A stretch of 64,000 nucleotides of DNA from Chryseobacterium sp. G0201 (lineage in GTDB: Bacteria; Bacteroidota; Bacteroidia; Flavobacteriales; Weeksellaceae). Below the pieces are notes generated by a model. It saw only the letters and a program-made list of their open reading frames with translations, ran no database searches and was not told the origin of the DNA. The stretch is taken from contig NZ_CP033917.1 of NCBI RefSeq assembly GCF_003815655.1, positions 2,976,001-3,040,000 on the forward strand. Reading direction: 5' to 3'. Both the position numbers and the translations under genes were made by a program. Shown piece after piece: positions 36,962 to 46,992 of this stretch; position 1 is the stretch's first letter, and every line of letters begins with the position of its first letter.

Positions 36962-38263
36962 TTAGATTATTGTCCATTTCTTGATCATTTTGGAGAATGT
37001 CGCTAAAATGATAGCTGATGCGAGAGTGTGTTTGGTTGTAGTAGGTATATACAGTTTTATACCTAATTCTGGCTTAAATTTATACGGTAAAGCGGCACCA
37101 CTGTTCCGTCTGAAGTTACTGGAAGGTTTATATTCTGCCACCTGAAATTCATCAGTTGGAAGGTCAAAAATTTCGCTTTTCATAAAAAATTTTCCACTTA
37201 CGCCAGAGGAATACCCAGCAGTAGCCTTTAAAACTAAATTATCTGATATTTCATGAGAAAAATATGGTCCTACAGCAAAGTTTAGAAATCCCAATGACTG
37301 TGTTGTGATGTCAAAATTTCCAAGATTGTTATCTACCAGAAATTTGGTTGGGTGTATGGGAAAACTACTGAAACTAAAATGTCCACCCATTCCCCATTTT
37401 TTCGAGAAAAAATAGGCTCCTTCAATACCAACCTCAAAACCCACCTCCTTCTTGTCAGTAAGGTCAGACTCCTTTAAAAAGTTGGTTGTAGACAAAGTTG
37501 ATCCTACTTTCAGAGATACGAAAGACGGATTTCCATTTCCTTCAATATCGGCAAGCATCTCCAAATTGTCACCTTTATTTTTATAAATCTTATCGATAAA
37601 AAAATAACCTAGTTCTGTAGAAATAATACCTATTCCTGCTAAAACATCGGAAATCCAATGTCGATTATTTAAATTTCTTCCCAATCCGGTAATCGCAGCA
37701 GCACTATAACCACCAATACTATAAGCAGGATTTACCAATCCGTACGCTTTGTGTAAAAACTGGCATTGGTAAAAGCCATTGATGTATGTCCAGAGAGAAA
37801 AGAATTTTTACTGGATCCGTCTGGGCGCTACTTTTGACGTATATTTTAACGAATTAACAATAAGTCTCATAATACCAACACTAGCGGCATAAGATAAGGT
37901 AGCTCTTCCTATATTATTTCGTCCTTTCACTCCTGCCAACTTGAGTCCATAAACCGCTGCTGTAGGTGCATACTGTAGATAATTATGATATCCGACCTTA
38001 AAAGTAGGAATAAATCTGTTTCTGATTTCACGTATATTCTTTCGCTCTCCCCAAGTTGCAGCAGAAGCAGTGAATAGTAGCGCAGGTGCTGTTGATTTTC
38101 TTATCCATTCCCTTTGGAATAAGGTTTTTTGAGATTGAGAATTTTGAATCAAAGGGTCATCAGGCAGTGTCTGGAGTTTAAGGGAATCTTGACCATAATT
38201 GAGGCAAAACGGTAGGATGTTTACTGATAAACAAAATAGTTTTCTTGTATAGTCCTTTTTAAA
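36962..38263 (-). pseudogene. PAP2-family phosphatase with C-terminal outer-membrane barrel, frameshifted
   Basis: The two halves are 37808-38152 and 36962-37738, joined by an open frame. Removing one G near 37831 restores KVRPDGSSKNSFLSGHTSMAF, giving the PAP2 motifs K-x-RP, SGH and R-N-RHWISD in order. The C-terminal 180 residues (FVSLKVGSTLSTTNFLK onward) have the alternating strands of a small outer-membrane barrel. A signal-like stretch (RKLFCLSVNILPFCLNYG) lies upstream but has no clear start codon. In life it would dephosphorylate lipid phosphates at the envelope. The shift could be a sequencing error. Confidence 0.72.
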
Positions 38264-38804
38264 TTAGTTTATATTTTCTTAGTATTTGTGAGGTGTCAAA
38301 TAGTGAAATAATAATAAATTTGGAATATATATATATATATATATTATTGAGGAATGTTGAATTGCAATCAAGATGTAATAGAAATTCAATAAATATATTT
38401 TTTCATTCAAATTGTTTTGCTAATCTTGGAGTTTATGCAATTTTATGAACTCATCTTTAAAAAAGCAATCATTACATGTTATAATTTCCGAATTCACTAC
38501 TGACGTTATTTTGATTTTTTAAAGGATAAGTGATGTAGTTTTTTTAATTTCTTCTGTTTGGATAATCATTTAAATTTGGATTTTAAGAATTTTATATTAC
38601 TTGTATTTTGAATTTTAGCACTTTTTTGACCACTAATTTTTATCAATTTATTAAGCAGTAATTTTTCGCCAAATTTTTGGTGGTTTCATGGGTGTCAGGA
38701 AGATATAGGATATATTTTATGTGTAATAAATTACGAATATATTACAGTTGTACATGTACTTTATAAAACAGAGTGTACTACATTTGACAATAAAATTTAT
38801 CTTT
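38264..38804. other. Intergenic spacer with (TA)n tract
   Basis: AT-rich; a pure TA dinucleotide run of about 22 nt lies at 38323-38344. No gene seen. Confidence 0.5.
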
Positions 38805-39157
<353 letters not shown>

Positions 39158-39158
<1 letters not shown>

Positions 39159-39529
39159 TAAAATATAGGGTAATAATACGTCAAATTATAATTATTATAT
39201 TAGGCATCTTTTTTAGCATATTTTCGTCAGATTTAAGATCACAATCTAAAAATGGATTTTCGGGAAAATTTTCTAGTGAAGGAGATGTTACTGCTCCAGG
39301 TCTCATGATTAGGGAGTTGTCTTAACAAGGGCCCAAGCTGGAGGGGATTTCCTATTATCAATCTAATGAAAACGATCTAACTTCAGGATCGCTTTCGCTA
39401 AATGGTTATGTAAAAGATAATAATGGATTTATTCGTTTTAGAGATCAAAAAGGAAATGTAGTAGGTGATGGTTCCATTGTTTTAATAGATGCAATACGCT
39501 TTACTTTAAACAATCTACGAGATCGATAA
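39158..39529 (+). pseudogene. Broken secreted-protein gene
   Basis: An open frame from ATA (no ATG) encodes a hydrophobic leader (IIIIILGIFFSIFSSDLRSQ) and about 100 further residues, with one in-frame TAA at 39323. The second half (NNGFIRFRDQKGNVVGDGSI..LIDAIRF) looks like coding sequence. Not recognised. It lies just after the EPGQ lipoprotein and just before an IS copy. Confidence 0.45.
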
Positions 39530-39630
39530 TGTTACCTTCCACAGCCTATTTGTATCAAAAAAAAGAAGACGTTGTTACTGGAGTTGCTAACTTTGTTAGG
39601 ACATAATTCTTACTCTTTAACTTTAAGAGT

Positions 39631-39921
39631 ATGAAAAAGATCAGAAAAAATTACAGTTTAGAGTTTAAGATCCAAGAAGTATCTTTAATTGAACAGCGAG
39701 GCAATGTCTCGTTGGTGGCTCAAGAATTGGGGATTTGCAAAGAAAGTCTAGTCAATTGGAGAAAGCTTCACAAAGAAGGTAGGCTTACCAAGGAAAAACA
39801 AATTTCCTCCGATCCCATAAGAGAAGAGTTACTAAGGCTTCGCAAAGAACCTAAAGAAACAAAGCTTGAGCGTGACATCTTAAAAAAGGCGGTAGACATC
39901 TTCTTGGTGAGAGACGGGTAA
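39631..39921 (+). CDS. IS3-family OrfA (copy A)
   Basis: 96 residues; HTH NVSLVAQELGICKESLVNWRK followed by a charged leucine-rich helix (EELLRLRKEPKETKLERDILKKAV), the standard OrfA layout. Frame intact. A partner orfB overlaps downstream but is disrupted, so it is probably inactive for transposition. Confidence 0.82.
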   Translation: MKKIRKNYSLEFKIQEVSLIEQRGNVSLVAQELGICKESLVNWRKLHKEGRLTKEKQISSDPIREELLRLRKEPKETKLERDILKKAVDIFLVRDG

Positions 39922-40820
39922 GATATAAATTTATCAAAGAACACGCTAGAGTGTTTCCTGTCGGGAAGATGTATGGGGTATTAAAGGTGAGTAGGAGCAG
40001 TTTCTATCATTGGAAGAAAAGAAAACGTACTATGCAATCAGAAGAAGAGCTATTTTATCTGCGGAGATCATCAGTATCTATCATTGGAGCTGTGGCCGAT
40101 ATGGAAGCACATGGATTGTAAGGGAACTGGAATCAAAAGAAATAAGAGCTTCTCGCCCTTTCGTTGCCAAACTGATGAGAGAGCTTGACCTGAGAAGTAT
40201 TGTAAAGAAAAAATTTAAGCAGACTACCAATTGGCTACGCCGAACCACTTCGTTAGGTTTCATCTCATCGATACCCTGTTGCCAGAAATTATTTAAATCA
40301 AAATTTTCAGGTTAAAAACAGCAGAGAAGTATGGGTTTCTGATATTACCTATATCCGTACAGGCCAAGGTTGGTTATATCTTACGACAGTTATTAATTTG
40401 TTTGACAGAAAGGTTATAGGGTGGTCGTTAAGTGATATGATGAAAGCTCAGGACACCAGTATTGCTGCCTTGAAAATAGCACGACTTCATCGTTCTTTAC
40501 AGGATCATGATAGTTTAATTTTTCATTGACTCCGTCGAAATATCATTCATCGACTGAAAGGAGATAATCTTCGATTTCAGACAGAGGGATACAGTATGCC
40601 TGCACAGAATTTACGTCAATAATCGGAAAAAACATTATCCGAAGTAAGAGCGGAATTGCGAAGCATATCACGAATACATCAAATGAAATGAAAATTGATG
40701 AGTAAAAGGAAATTGCTATGATAATGCTGTAACAGAGAGTTTTTTCAAGATCTTAAAAACGGAATTTATTTATCAATATTTAATGTCTAATCAATCTAAA
40801 AATGTAGCGTAAAGAGTATA
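39922..40820 (+). pseudogene. IS3-family OrfB remnant (copy A)
   Basis: Fragments in several frames: FIKEHARVFPVGKMYGVLKV, GRYGSTWIVRELESKEIRAS, REVWVSDITYIRTGQGWLYL (first DDE Asp) and LIFH broken before the expected SDRGIQY. Multiple stops and two short insertions show it is dead. Confidence 0.82.
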
Positions 40821-40850
40821 TAAATTTTGTCTCAAAAATAGTTGCAAGTT

Positions 40851-41891
40851 CTGGGCAAATTGTATATAAAGATGATGCAATTAGGGTAAACGTCAAAAAT
40901 TATGGCTGGAATTCATCAAAAAGTGAATTCTATCTAACGAATTTTAATTTACATCCAGTTCTCAGCAAAGAAATGTTTTTTAAAAACTCAAGGTATCAGG
41001 ATAATTATTTTGAACTCAAAGGTGATTGTGCATTGCTTTCAGTTGAACAATTTGGAAAACTTTCTTCAGACTCAATATTATCGTTTAAGCAGATAGGTTT
41101 TGATGACCTTCATTTGATTATATCAAGAGATAAAAGTTTACCTCCTAAGCCTCTCCAGCATAAACTGATGCCTACTCAATTAATAAGTTCTGTAAAACTT
41201 CCATTTTCCATTGATACGATTTCATTGAAAAATAACACTGTTGTTTATAAAGAGTTCGAAGTAAAAACGAAAGCATGGAGTGAGATTCCATTTTCTGCTT
41301 TAAATGGAAATATAGTCAATGTAAGTAATCATATAAACAGAAGAGATAGCAATTTGGAGGGAAAATTATTTACAGCTGATATAAAGCGATTTTCGTATAG
41401 AGAATCATATGTCGATACCTTGGCCGGGTTTAGTGCTGATGTAAACTTTTCTGCAATAGATTTGAGAGATTTTAGCAATATGTCGCGAACTGGATATAAC
41501 CTCTGGATATGCAGATAACTTATACAGCTCTTTGAAAGGAAATCAATATGCAGCAACAGGAAGCATGAACTTTAGTTATGACGGGTTAAAAGTAAAATTT
41601 CTTAATCCAGAGTACAAAAATGGTTGGCGTTTTTCTCCAAAAGTGAAAACATTTGTTTTTAACTTAATTTTACCAAACAGTCAGCATAAAACAACTATGA
41701 TGTTTGCAGAACGAGACCAAAATAAATTTATTTTTAATTATTGGATCAAAATGCAACTCAGTGGATTGCTATCAACATTTGGTTTAAAAAGCGATAGAAA
41801 ATATCTCAAAACATATAATAAAAATCACGAACACGATAATCTTCCCGAGATTACTACGGTTTCTGAAATTGAACATGATAAAAGTAATTAG
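40851..41891 (+). pseudogene. C-terminal remnant of an AsmA/DUF748-like envelope protein
   Basis: The open frame emerges directly from the IS right end (GQIVYKDDAIRVNVKNYGWN) and runs to 41518. A one-base shift near 41490 then moves it to the frame ending at 41891 (LYSSLKGNQYAATGSMNFSY). The beta-rich, repeat-poor sequence with FSADVNFSAIDLRDF resembles large AsmA-like proteins, but the family call is tentative. The 5' part is lost, probably through IS insertion and deletion. Confidence 0.5.
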
Positions 41892-42002
41892 TAAATTTTT
41901 TTAAAAACATTGTTATAGTAGGGATCTCAGGGATAAATCTTAGACAGGTACTATACTATCGCTTTTATTTCTAATATTAGCTTCATTTAAATCATTAAGA
42001 AT

Positions 42003-42578
42003 ATGGATTTTTTTAATCATATTAAAACTGTTATCAGTATCATCCTAAGTTTAGGGATAGGGTGTCTATTGAATGGGACGGTAAAATTTATTCAACACCC
42101 GGGAAGAACAAAGCCATATTGGGTTCATTTACTGTGGGTATTATATTTATTTCTTTTAATGGTTCATTTTTGGTGGTGGGAGTATACATTGAGAGGGGTT
42201 AGATTGTGGACCTTTACAGAATATATATTAATCATAATGTATATTTTACTTTATTTTACACTCTGTCAGCTCTTATATCCGGCAGATGTAAAAGATTATG
42301 GAGACGATTATAAGAATTATTTTTTATCAAGAAAAAAGTGGTTTTTTCTTTTACTTATCGCTGTTTTTTTTATTGATATTTTCGACACTTTAATTAAAGG
42401 TCCTTACTATTTGGAAAAGTTGATGCCTATATATGCTATACGGATGATCAGCCACATTTTACTGTGTGGTACTTTTATTTTTGTAAAAACAAAGCAATCT
42501 GTTTTTTATGGAGTTATGGTATTATTCTTTATTCTATTTGAACTGTATTTTATCTTTAGTAAGTTCTACAATGATTAA
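42003..42578 (+). CDS. Conserved multi-pass membrane protein
   Basis: 191 residues with six predicted membrane helices, rich in aromatic residues (WVHLLWVLYLFLLMVHFWWW). A conserved-looking polar loop, YPADVKDYGDDYKNYFLSRKKW, lies between helices. No family with known function recognised. Promoter presumably in 41892-42002. It is followed after 180 nt by the squalene/phytoene-synthase-like gene. Confidence 0.6.
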   Translation: MDFFNHIKTVISIILSLGIGCLLNGTVKFIQHPGRTKPYWVHLLWVLYLFLLMVHFWWWEYTLRGVRLWTFTEYILIIMYILLYFTLCQLLYPADVKDYGDDYKNYFLSRKKWFFLLLIAVFFIDIFDTLIKGPYYLEKLMPIYAIRMISHILLCGTFIFVKTKQSVFYGVMVLFFILFELYFIFSKFYND

Positions 42579-42758
42579 AATCTTATTTTAATTTTGATAC
42601 ATAAACTTATTTTTAGAATTTTATTATAGGTAACAAGTTTTAGAAACGTGAACAAATTAAGAGCTTACCACCTTTTAATGGACAGATTAGCTGAAGAATA
42701 TCTAAATGTTCTTAAAAAAATAATATCTTTTATAATTTCAATCCTTAATTATTAAATT

Positions 42759-43808
42759 ATGAAAAAACCACTATCACAATGTCAGTATGATTTGTCATTG
42801 GAACAAGCTGAAGATTATTTAAAAACTATTTTTCCTCGTGTTTCACGTACTTTTGCCATTACAATACCACAACTTCCTTCTCCATTACGTCGCGTTGTAA
42901 TGAATGCTTATCTCCTAGCACGAATACTTGATACAATTGAAGATGATTATGCATTGACTATAGAACAAAAATTTTATTATGGAAAAAAGTTTATTTGGAT
43001 TTTAGAGAATGATATAAAAAGCGCAAAAGAGTTCGCCTTAGAAATTGCACCCAAGTTATCGATTCAGACGAATGAAGCTGAACGTGAGCTTATGTACAAT
43101 TTACCGCTAGTACTAAAAATAACACAAACGTTCAATGCCAGGCAAAGACAGGCAATCCAACGATGTGTAAAAATTATGTGGGATGGAATGCAGATTTTTT
43201 TAAAACAGCGAAGTGAAAGTGGTCTTGAGACATTAGAGGATTTAAATATTTATTGTTACCATGCTGCTGGTGTTGTAGGAGAGATGCTGACAGAACTTTT
43301 CGCAGATTATTCTAATAAAATAGCACAAAATAGTGAAGAAATGCAAAAACTGGCAATATCATTTGGAAACGGATTACAAATTACAAATATTCTTTTAGAT
43401 CACTGGGAAGATCGTAAAGAAGGTTTTTGTTGGTTGCCACGTAGCTTGTACGGGAATGACCTATATCATCTTAAACCTGAAAGCTACAACGAAAATTACA
43501 GAAAATCGCAAACTGTAATGGTAAATATTGCTTATAAAAATTTACAAGAGGCTTTAAAATACACATTATTAATTCCGGAATCCGAAGCCGGAATCCGTCG
43601 ATTTTTATTTTGGACAATCAGTTTTTCTTTGTTTTCACTAAGTAGAATACAAGAAAAACCTTCTTTTTCTAAGAAGGAAGAAATTAAGGTGCCCCGTACT
43701 AACATACTAAAAGTCATAATGATTACTCGAATTTTAGGAACAGGAGATAAAACATTAACCAATTTTTTTAATTCAGTTTCTTTAACTATACCAGATCTGA
43801 ACTTGTAA
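42759..43808 (+). CDS. Squalene/phytoene synthase family protein
   Basis: 349 residues of the head-to-head prenyl synthase fold. First Asp-rich motif YLLARILDTIEDD (D58-D63) is squalene-synthase-like; the second is NILLDHWEDRKEG (D214, D218). An SRTFAITI block near residue 29 and CYHAAGVVGEML near 166 also fit. No C-terminal membrane anchor. These enzymes join two polyprenyl diphosphates. No other isoprenoid gene is near, and the stop codon lies within the end of an inverted IS remnant, so the gene may have been carried in or its tail altered. Product (squalene, phytoene or other) cannot be decided. Confidence 0.75.
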   Translation: MKKPLSQCQYDLSLEQAEDYLKTIFPRVSRTFAITIPQLPSPLRRVVMNAYLLARILDTIEDDYALTIEQKFYYGKKFIWILENDIKSAKEFALEIAPKLSIQTNEAERELMYNLPLVLKITQTFNARQRQAIQRCVKIMWDGMQIFLKQRSESGLETLEDLNIYCYHAAGVVGEMLTELFADYSNKIAQNSEEMQKLAISFGNGLQITNILLDHWEDRKEGFCWLPRSLYGNDLYHLKPESYNENYRKSQTVMVNIAYKNLQEALKYTLLIPESEAGIRRFLFWTISFSLFSLSRIQEKPSFSKKEEIKVPRTNILKVIMITRILGTGDKTLTNFFNSVSLTIPDLNL

Positions 43809-43950
43809 CTATTTTTGAGACAAAATTTATATACTCTTTACGCTACATTTTTAGATTGATTATACATTAAATTTTGATACTCTCTTGTGGTTAAATTTCC
43901 TAAGGCTGAAATCGAAGATTATCTCCTTTCAGTCGATTATCCAAAGTTAA
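43803..43950 (-). mobile_element. IS3-family remnant, copy B (right end, inverted)
   Basis: The complement of 43800-43866 matches the right end of copy A (40791-40852) with few changes and retains the OrfB tail GNLTTREYQNLMYNQSKNVA. Upstream of that it is interrupted by the GAAAGGAGATAATCTTCGATTT motif. Confidence 0.75.
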
Positions 43951-44102
43951 TCTTAATCGAAAGTTAGAATGAAAAAGTTACTTAACAATATGATATTCCC
44001 TGTAACTTTTGATAATTATATTTAAATAAAAACAAAATCTAGTAGTTATCATTGTTATAAGTTGATATTTTAAATATTTAAAAATGTTTAATAGAAGTTG
44101 TT

Positions 44103-44192
44103 TGGAGTTGCTACTTTTGTTAGGACACAATTATTATACTCTTTACCTTTAAGAGTATGAAAAAGATCGGAAAAAATTAGAGTTTAAAAATT
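44103..44192 (+). mobile_element. IS3-family remnant, copy D (left end)
   Basis: Left terminal repeat (GAGTTGCTACTTTTGTTAGG) and the first codons of orfA (AAAGATCGGAAAAAATTAGAG), then homology stops. Same orientation as copy A. Confidence 0.75.
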
Positions 44193-44231
44193 AAGTAATT
44201 TTAGTCTCAAAAAACGATTACACTAAAAATT

Positions 44232-44264
44232 GAAAAACACCAATGATTAATTATTGGTGTTTTT
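44232..44264. terminator. Bidirectional terminator-like hairpin
   Basis: AAAAACACCAAT / ATTGGTGTTTTT with an 8-nt loop and T-runs on both strands; lies just past the stop of the VOC fragment. Confidence 0.65.
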
Positions 44265-44281
44265 GCTTATTATCACAGTGA

Positions 44282-44503
44282 TTAATTTGTAGGCTCAAAT
44301 TTTTTAATTGCTTCCAATGTAGTTGGAGTAAATAAATTGACCAGATTTCCGTCAGGATCTCTAAATAAGAGAGAATTATTTCCCCAAGGCATTATCGTTG
44401 GCTTTTGGACAATATATGGTTCTAAAAAAGTTGTTAATCTATTATATTCTTTTTCTACATCCTCAACCATAAATTCAATAATTGCTGTACGGTTTTTAGC
44501 TGC
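44282..44503 (-). pseudogene. VOC-family (glyoxalase/bleomycin-resistance-like) C-terminal fragment
   Basis: About 73 codons are open, from AAKNRTAIIEFMVEDVEKEY to the end. LLFRDPDGNLVNLF is the hallmark C-terminal strand pair of VOC proteins. A stop lies directly upstream in frame and the N-terminal half is missing, so it is a 5'-truncated remnant. Confidence 0.7.
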
Positions 44504-44760
44504 CTAACTACTCTTTCACCACCGAAAAGTAATTATTCTAATAGATACTAAATTCATAATGTTTAATTTTCTGAGACAAAAATAAGTTGCATTTGTGACA
44601 ATAGTCTGTCAGTAGTCCTTGTTGTGTTTGAATTAATGGTAAATATTTAAAGACATTTCTCTAATATGGACTACCAATATTCTGAAACAAGTTACTAAGG
44701 AAAAAATTGATGGAAACCTCGTTCAAAGATAGGTATCTTTAAAAAAGATTTTTTTGTCTA

Positions 44761-46989
44761 TTAGAATTCTAGTTTGAAAGTTTCTTTTCTTGGAAGTTCA
44801 TCAATTAGGTCTTGAAAATTACTGTCGTCTGGCCGTGGAAAATTAGCATTATAAATCTTTCCTTCACGATCAATAATCATAAACCTTGGAATAGCATTCA
44901 CACCCAGTTTTGCTAATGCATTTGGATCTTCAACCCACGATTGTTGCACAGGTGTTTTTTTATTTTTTATATCAAGTTTCCATTTGTTCTTATCCTCGTC
45001 TATGCTAGCAGATAGAAAAACCATTTTATCGTCATACGCATAATGATTTGCAAAATATTCAAAAACGGGTGTTGTCTCCTTACATGGTCCACACCATGTT
45101 GCCCAAAAGTCAATTACAACATATTTTCCTTTAAACTTTGTAAGATTAAATTTCTTGCCACTCTGATCAAAAAATGCAATCGCTGGAAAGGGCTTACCTT
45201 TTTGCTGATTGTTAATTACCTGAAGCTGACCGGCAACATACTTTCCATATTTTTTGTCTTTAAACTCACCTACTTTTGAAAGGAATAATTTATTTCTCTG
45301 TTGCTCATCCTTAATCAAATCCATCATCTTTATGAGTTGATAAGAAAGAAGCTGATCTCTTTCTAATCCTAAAGGCATTTTTGATATTTTGCTGAACGCT
45401 ATACTATCGGGGCTTTTAGTCCCTTCTTCAGGTAAAAACCTCTTGATTCTATAATTTTTATATTCCTGAGTGGAAAGCAATATTCCAGATGGTTTTTTTA
45501 AAGTGCTTTGCAATTCATTAATAAACTCTTTTGGAGGGACAAATTTTTTATCAATGAAAGATGTCATTTTTTGAAAATCATAAATAGCATTCAGCATATT
45601 CACAGCGTTTTTTTGTTGCTGAAATTTTCTGAAATCATCTGCAAAGTAAATATTCTCCTTAGTACGGTAATTAGCAAGATACTTTTCTCCTTCTTTCCAC
45701 TCAACTTTAGCTTCCCTATAAAACTTTTCAGGTGTATTGGTGAATTGTTTTTGAGGAACTATCCAACTATAAAACTTAGAATTTCTATTACTGTTGGCCG
45801 TGATAAATTCGTTTTCTGCCTTTCGGGTTCCTTTCATTATGACTTTAAAATTTTTCGGATCAATTTTGATATCAAACTTCAAATGATCTCCTTTTGACAA
45901 AACAAAAATATGCGATTTCTGACCTATGATAATTCGATAATTATTTAACGTGATATTCTTTTTAGATTTCCAAAAAAAATTTCCTTCTTTCACGGGAATT
46001 TTTGCAATTGGCTCTTCAATCTCTTGGGAAACTATAGTTATCTCATTTATTTGTTTTGAAGATGCTACAAAGCCTTCAATAATAGTTTCACTAGTTTTTT
46101 TCACAGGATAAATAGGTTTCGTAATAAAAAAGTATAGTGCAACAGCAAGTGCAATTCCAAATAAAGTTCGCACAAATGTTTGAGTGTTTTTAATGAAGGC
46201 TGTCTTAAATCCACGACAACTGTACCAAACATAGCCGATCAGAAGAAAAACAATCATCCAAAAGATACCCATATATTCAGAATAATTAAAGTAACTGTTT
46301 AATTCATAGGAATCAGGATAAGATAGAGTTACATTAATATTATTATATGGCGAAAAATCAAATATCAAAGATCTCTGATTAGCAACTACGTTAAGAACAA
46401 GCCCTAAAATGCCTATGACAAAAGGCCATATGAATCCTGAGATTATAATGGAAAGCATCATTTGTAAAGAGATTACCCCTAATGCTACTACAAACAGACG
46501 AAGAAATATTTGTATAAGCCAGAGTATATCAATGCTGTAGTCTAGATTCGTTTGGGGAAATATAGCTTGAGTAAGAGAGGCAAAAAAAGCTGTAGAAGCG
46601 AAAAATAGTATTTCAGAAATCAGAAATAGCGCAACGACAACAAAAAATTTCCCTGTATAAATACTAAATTTACTTAATGGTTGGGTTTCTAAAAATGTCC
46701 AGCCATTATTTTTATGATCTATCTGAGCTACTCTGGTTGCACTTATAATAATAAACAATATTAATAGAAATTCACCATACATACTTAAAAGGGATAGGAA
46801 ACTTTGATGTATTGCTGATTTTTCAACTCCATTGTATACTCTGCTATCTTCAAATATAATTTTAGTTGCAAATGAGAGAATCGGAGCAATGACTGCAAAA
46901 ATAACGGCTAAAACAAATAATCCTAGATTTTTAGTTTTCAGCCATTCTGCAGCAAAAGCTGTTTTTATATAATGTAATTCTTTTTTCAT
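44761..46989 (-). CDS. ABC-2 permease fused to a TlpA-like thioredoxin domain
   Basis: 742 residues. Residues 1-290 hold about seven hydrophobic segments of an ABC-2 type permease (bacitracin/lantibiotic export or immunity type; ATRVAQIDHKNNGWTFLETQ is characteristic). Residues 300-590 are a soluble middle region, and residues 600-742 a thioredoxin-like domain with WATWCGPC (C633, C636) and a cis-Pro strand AIPRFMII. After the last helix the C-terminal part probably faces the periplasm. It follows the ATPase gene by 3 nt. Such a fusion links membrane transport to thiol redox chemistry. No break or frameshift is seen, so the fusion appears genuine. Confidence 0.78.
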   Translation of the reverse strand: MKKELHYIKTAFAAEWLKTKNLGLFVLAVIFAVIAPILSFATKIIFEDSRVYNGVEKSAIHQSFLSLLSMYGEFLLILFIIISATRVAQIDHKNNGWTFLETQPLSKFSIYTGKFFVVVALFLISEILFFASTAFFASLTQAIFPQTNLDYSIDILWLIQIFLRLFVVALGVISLQMMLSIIISGFIWPFVIGILGLVLNVVANQRSLIFDFSPYNNINVTLSYPDSYELNSYFNYSEYMGIFWMIVFLLIGYVWYSCRGFKTAFIKNTQTFVRTLFGIALAVALYFFITKPIYPVKKTSETIIEGFVASSKQINEITIVSQEIEEPIAKIPVKEGNFFWKSKKNITLNNYRIIIGQKSHIFVLSKGDHLKFDIKIDPKNFKVIMKGTRKAENEFITANSNRNSKFYSWIVPQKQFTNTPEKFYREAKVEWKEGEKYLANYRTKENIYFADDFRKFQQQKNAVNMLNAIYDFQKMTSFIDKKFVPPKEFINELQSTLKKPSGILLSTQEYKNYRIKRFLPEEGTKSPDSIAFSKISKMPLGLERDQLLSYQLIKMMDLIKDEQQRNKLFLSKVGEFKDKKYGKYVAGQLQVINNQQKGKPFPAIAFFDQSGKKFNLTKFKGKYVVIDFWATWCGPCKETTPVFEYFANHYAYDDKMVFLSASIDEDKNKWKLDIKNKKTPVQQSWVEDPNALAKLGVNAIPRFMIIDREGKIYNANFPRPDDSNFQDLIDELPRKETFKLEF

Positions 46990-46992
46990 TGC

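Larger units (their letters stand above)
39581..40850 (+). mobile_element. IS3-family element, decayed copy A
   Basis: Left end GAGTTGCTAACTTTGTTAGG and right end (inward) CTTGCAACTATTTTTGAGAC are related inverted repeats. orfA is intact, orfB is broken. Two short foreign inserts (about 50 nt each) interrupt conserved orfB segments near 40530 and 40650. Further partial copies lie at 43803, 44103 and 49615. Confidence 0.75.
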
